From Syntrophobacterales bacterium (GTDB lineage Bacteria; Desulfobacterota; Desulfobaccia; Desulfobaccales; 0-14-0-80-60-11): a DNA stretch of 8,383 nucleotides. The stretch lies in contig JALNYP010000115.1 of assembly GCA_023229795.1 (NCBI GenBank), positions 1 to 8,383 of the forward strand, read 5' to 3'. A program made the translations under genes and the position numbers. The notes below the pieces were generated by a model. The model saw nothing but the letters and a program-made list of their open reading frames with translations. It was not told where the DNA came from and ran no database searches. This document shows positions 6,854 to 8,383 of this stretch, one piece after another (positions within the stretch are counted from its first letter, which is position 1; every line of letters starts with the position of its first letter).

Positions 6854-6888
6854 AGCTATCGGCGATCAGCGGTCAGCTTTCAGCTAAA
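6854..6888. repeat. Degenerate heptamer array, consensus AGCNNTC
   Basis: Immediately after the kinase stop come five 7-base units in register: AGCTATC, GGCGATC, AGCGGTC, AGCTTTC and AGCTAAA. The first three and last two bases of the unit are nearly constant, and the middle two vary. No in-frame coding use is evident. A second heptamer array lies at 7024-7086. Confidence 0.55.
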
Positions 6889-6910
6889 ACTGAGAGATGA
6901 TGGAATGTAG

Positions 6911-6927
6911 GGTGGGCATGGCCCACC
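6911..6927. terminator. GC hairpin downstream of carbamate kinase, possible terminator
   Basis: GGTGGGC-ATG-GCCCACC is a 7-bp stem with a 3-base loop, about 60 bases after the kinase stop. The following ATCTTCT is only weakly T-rich. The GTAGGGTGGGC...GCCCACC form is also a familiar dispersed intergenic repeat, so it may be a repeat that happens to act as a terminator. Confidence 0.35.
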
Positions 6928-6990
6928 ATCTTCTAGTGGCGCCAGCTTCCAGCCGGTAAACCCGAGCTAGCGACCTGTGCCTTTTTGCCT

Positions 6991-7019
6991 CTCGTTCCCA
7001 AGTCGATCTCGGGAACGAG
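6991..7019. repeat. Inverted repeat CTCGTTCCC / GGGAACGAG
   Basis: A perfect 9-base inverted repeat (6991-6999 and 7011-7019) encloses an 11-base loop. It is preceded by CTTTTTGCCT and directly abuts the heptamer array to its right. It resembles short dispersed palindromes common between genes in Desulfobacterota and cyanobacteria. A T-run on the correct side for termination of the kinase transcript is absent. Confidence 0.5.
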
Positions 7020-7023
7020 GAAA

Positions 7024-7086
7024 CTGACAACTGACAACTGACAACTGACAACTGACAACTGACTACTAACTACTGGCAACTGGTAA
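7024..7086. repeat. Heptamer tandem array, nine units of CTGACAA
   Basis: Five perfect CTGACAA units (7024-7058) are followed in exact register by four diverging ones: CTGACTA, CTAACTA, CTGGCAA and CTGGTAA, giving 63 bases. The array ends 4 bases before the strong AGGAGG ribosome-binding site of the next gene, so it would lie in or next to that gene's leader or promoter. Gradual decay toward one side suggests growth by slippage at the left end. Copy number could vary between strains. Confidence 0.85.
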
Positions 7087-7105
7087 CCCAAGGAGGTTTC
7101 TCCCC

Positions 7106-8203
7106 ATGGCCTTCACCCTCCCGGCCTATCAGCCGCCGGATTTCAGCCAGCCGCCGCTTATGGCTGCCCCAGTGGCCCGCTTCGTCCCGGTGGTCCAGGC
7201 CGGCATCGCGCCGGAGAATTATCACGCCACCACGATTTTTCCCGAATATTATCAGGTGAGTCAAGCGAACTGGGTCTTATTGAAAAATTCCCGGATGGAC
7301 TGCGTGGTGGTCCAGGCGCCGGATGGGGCACTCCTGGTCAAGGAATTTCACCACCTTAAGGTGGGGGAGCAGGTGGCCTTGGGGCGCGGCGAAAACGGCG
7401 AGGAGGGCATCTATGTCCACACCGGGGCCTTTGCCCCGCCGCCGCGGGTCCAGGAAAAGTTTGCCTTTCGCACCCATCTGTCCCGGGAGACCTCCTTCTC
7501 CATCGATTATGATGAGCTTTACGACTTATTGTCCTTTGAGCAGAAACACGGCTTCATCCTGTGGGTCTTGGGGCCGGCCGCGGTCTTTGACCGGGATTCC
7601 CGGAACGCCCTGGTCTCCCTGATTCGCCGGGGCTATGTCCAGGGCCTGCTGGCAGGCAACGCCCTGGCGGTGCACGATCTGGAGGCCGCTCTCTTCCAAA
7701 CGGCCCTGGGCCAGGAGATTTATGGCAAGCGGCCGGTGCACCTGGGGCATTACCACCACCTGGACGCGCTCAATCAGGTCCGCCGGGCGGGCTCCATGGC
7801 CCGGGCCATGGAAACCGGGCTGATTACCGCTGGGGTTATGCACGCCCTCTGGCAGCAGCAGATTCCTTATGTTCTGGCCGGCTCTATTCGAGACGACGGC
7901 CCCCTGCCGGAGGTGGTCACCGACGTCATGCAGGCCCAGGATGCCATGCGGGCCCTAACCTCCCGGGCCACCACAGTAATCGCGGTAGCCTCCCAGTTGC
8001 ACAGCATCGCCGCGGGGAATATGATTCCCGGTTATCACGTCCTGCCGACCGGCCAGGTGAGGCCGGTCTATTTCTACGTGGTCGACATGAGCGAATTCGC
8101 CGCCAACAAACTCACCAACCGCGGCTCCCTGGCCGCCCGGGGTATCCTGACCAACGCCCAGGATTTCCTGGTGATCCTGGAAAGGGGCCTGGGGCGGAGA
8201 TGA
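7106..8203 (+). CDS. TIGR00300 / LOR-SDH-domain protein, putative ornithine cyclodeaminase (AgrE/ArgZ C-terminal type), short form
   Basis: The 365-residue protein matches the TIGR00300 family, related to the C-terminal half of the cyanobacterial AgrE/ArgZ enzymes. In that family a nucleotide-dependent domain converts ornithine to proline plus ammonia. Motifs I recognise are APENYHATT (35-43), SRMDCVVV (62-69), LAGNALAVHD (182-191), GHYHHLDALNQVRRAGS (214-230), LAGSIRDDGPLPEVVTDV (257-274), LHSIAAGNMIP (299-309) and VVDMSEFAANKLTNRGS (325-341). Longer family members have roughly 100 residues (LOR-type domain) before the APENYHATT region; here only about 34 residues precede it, and they look unstructured and proline-rich. 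The ATG at 7106 has a perfect AGGAGG 9 bases upstream, so the short N-terminus is real rather than a miscalled start. The neighbouring carbamate kinase supports a role in arginine or ornithine breakdown. Activity is inferred; a different amino-acid cyclodeaminase or dehydrogenase role remains possible. Confidence 0.8.
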   Translation: MAFTLPAYQPPDFSQPPLMAAPVARFVPVVQAGIAPENYHATTIFPEYYQVSQANWVLLKNSRMDCVVVQAPDGALLVKEFHHLKVGEQVALGRGENGEEGIYVHTGAFAPPPRVQEKFAFRTHLSRETSFSIDYDELYDLLSFEQKHGFILWVLGPAAVFDRDSRNALVSLIRRGYVQGLLAGNALAVHDLEAALFQTALGQEIYGKRPVHLGHYHHLDALNQVRRAGSMARAMETGLITAGVMHALWQQQIPYVLAGSIRDDGPLPEVVTDVMQAQDAMRALTSRATTVIAVASQLHSIAAGNMIPGYHVLPTGQVRPVYFYVVDMSEFAANKLTNRGSLAARGILTNAQDFLVILERGLGRR

Positions 8204-8208
8204 TCTCC
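8196..8208 (+). terminator. Small dyad spanning the stop codon
   Basis: GGAGA-TGA-TCTCC puts the TGA stop of the cyclodeaminase-like gene in the loop of a 5-bp dyad. With no T-run after it, it is unlikely to be a terminator alone. It lies 2 bases before the larger inverted repeat at 8211. Confidence 0.2.
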
Positions 8209-8210
8209 CC

Positions 8211-8278
8211 GTAGGGTGCGTTCTACGCACCATGAAAGCTTGGCAGGGCAAAAAATGGGTGCGTAGAACGCTCCCTAC
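8211..8278. repeat. 68-bp element with 21-base inverted ends (paired REP / MITE-like)
   Basis: The left arm (8211-8231, GTAGGGTGCGTTCTACGCACC) and the reverse complement of the right arm (8258-8278) agree at 20 of 21 positions, around a 26-base centre. Each arm is also nearly self-complementary; for example, GGTGCGT-TCT-ACGCACC folds on itself. The element can therefore form two small hairpins or one long stem. It starts 7 bases after the preceding stop codon and may end that transcript. No clear target-site duplication is visible. Confidence 0.75.
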
Positions 8279-8293
8279 ATCTGGTGGCACATC

Positions 8294-8309
8294 GCGGCCT
8301 TCAGGCCGC
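8294..8309. repeat. GC palindrome GCGGCCT-TC-AGGCCGC
   Basis: A 7-base perfect inverted repeat with a 2-base centre lies 15 bases after the larger element. An A-rich rather than T-rich tract follows on the plus strand, so it is not an intrinsic terminator for the upstream gene. From about 8310 to the window end I see no gene and no other structure I can name. Confidence 0.45.
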
Positions 8310-8383
8310 AACCAAACTAAAAAATTGCGGGCGTTTTCCTCTTGTAGTAAGTTTCGGGTTTACGACAACCAAAAAACTTGCCA

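Noticed and set aside
7024..7086. Heptamer array as a CRISPR array
   Set aside because: The units are 7 bases, directly adjacent and without spacers. CRISPR repeats are much longer and separated by unique spacers.
8350..8383. Possible match between the right edge of the window and the left edge (positions 1-45) as a flanking repeat pair
   Set aside because: The reverse complement of the right edge and the left edge share some T-rich and TTAC-ACAA words, but no gap-free match of convincing length. This is probably chance.

Overview
The window looks like a piece of a GC-rich, anaerobic or respiratory bacterial chromosome. My best guess is a member of the Desulfobacterota (former Deltaproteobacteria). 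This is inferred from the sdhC-A-B order with a single di-haem cytochrome b558-type membrane subunit, the 637-residue flavoprotein, and intergenic spaces filled with short dispersed palindromes and heptamer repeats. Nothing in the window fixes the species. There are no RNA genes, CRISPR arrays or transposases.

Layout. Positions 1-282 are clearly more AT-rich than the rest and carry no convincing gene. Positions 283-5638 hold four minus-strand genes, read from right to left: sdhC (cytochrome b), sdhA (flavoprotein), sdhB (iron-sulfur protein), then, after a 221-base repeat-containing gap, a malic enzyme. A divergent regulatory region lies at 5639-5879 and contains a perfect CRP-type palindrome. 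Two plus-strand genes follow: a carbamate kinase (5880-6848) and an AgrE/ArgZ C-terminal-like (TIGR00300-family) putative ornithine cyclodeaminase (7106-8203). The 257-base gap between them is a mosaic of heptamer arrays and hairpins. The right end (8204-8383) holds a 68-base inverted-repeat element and a small GC palindrome, with no gene.

How the genes fit together. The left block is a C4-dicarboxylate module: menaquinone-linked succinate/fumarate interconversion, with malic enzyme linking malate to pyruvate. Fumarase, needed to join them, is not in the window. The right block suggests citrulline/ornithine catabolism: carbamate kinase would recover ATP from carbamoyl phosphate, and the second enzyme could convert ornithine to proline and ammonia. 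No arginine deiminase or ornithine carbamoyltransferase is visible, so that pathway is an inference. The main points for a second look are the CRP-type site, the kinase/cyclodeaminase pairing with its N-terminally short cyclodeaminase, the NADP-like coenzyme signature of the malic enzyme, and the structured intergenic repeats.
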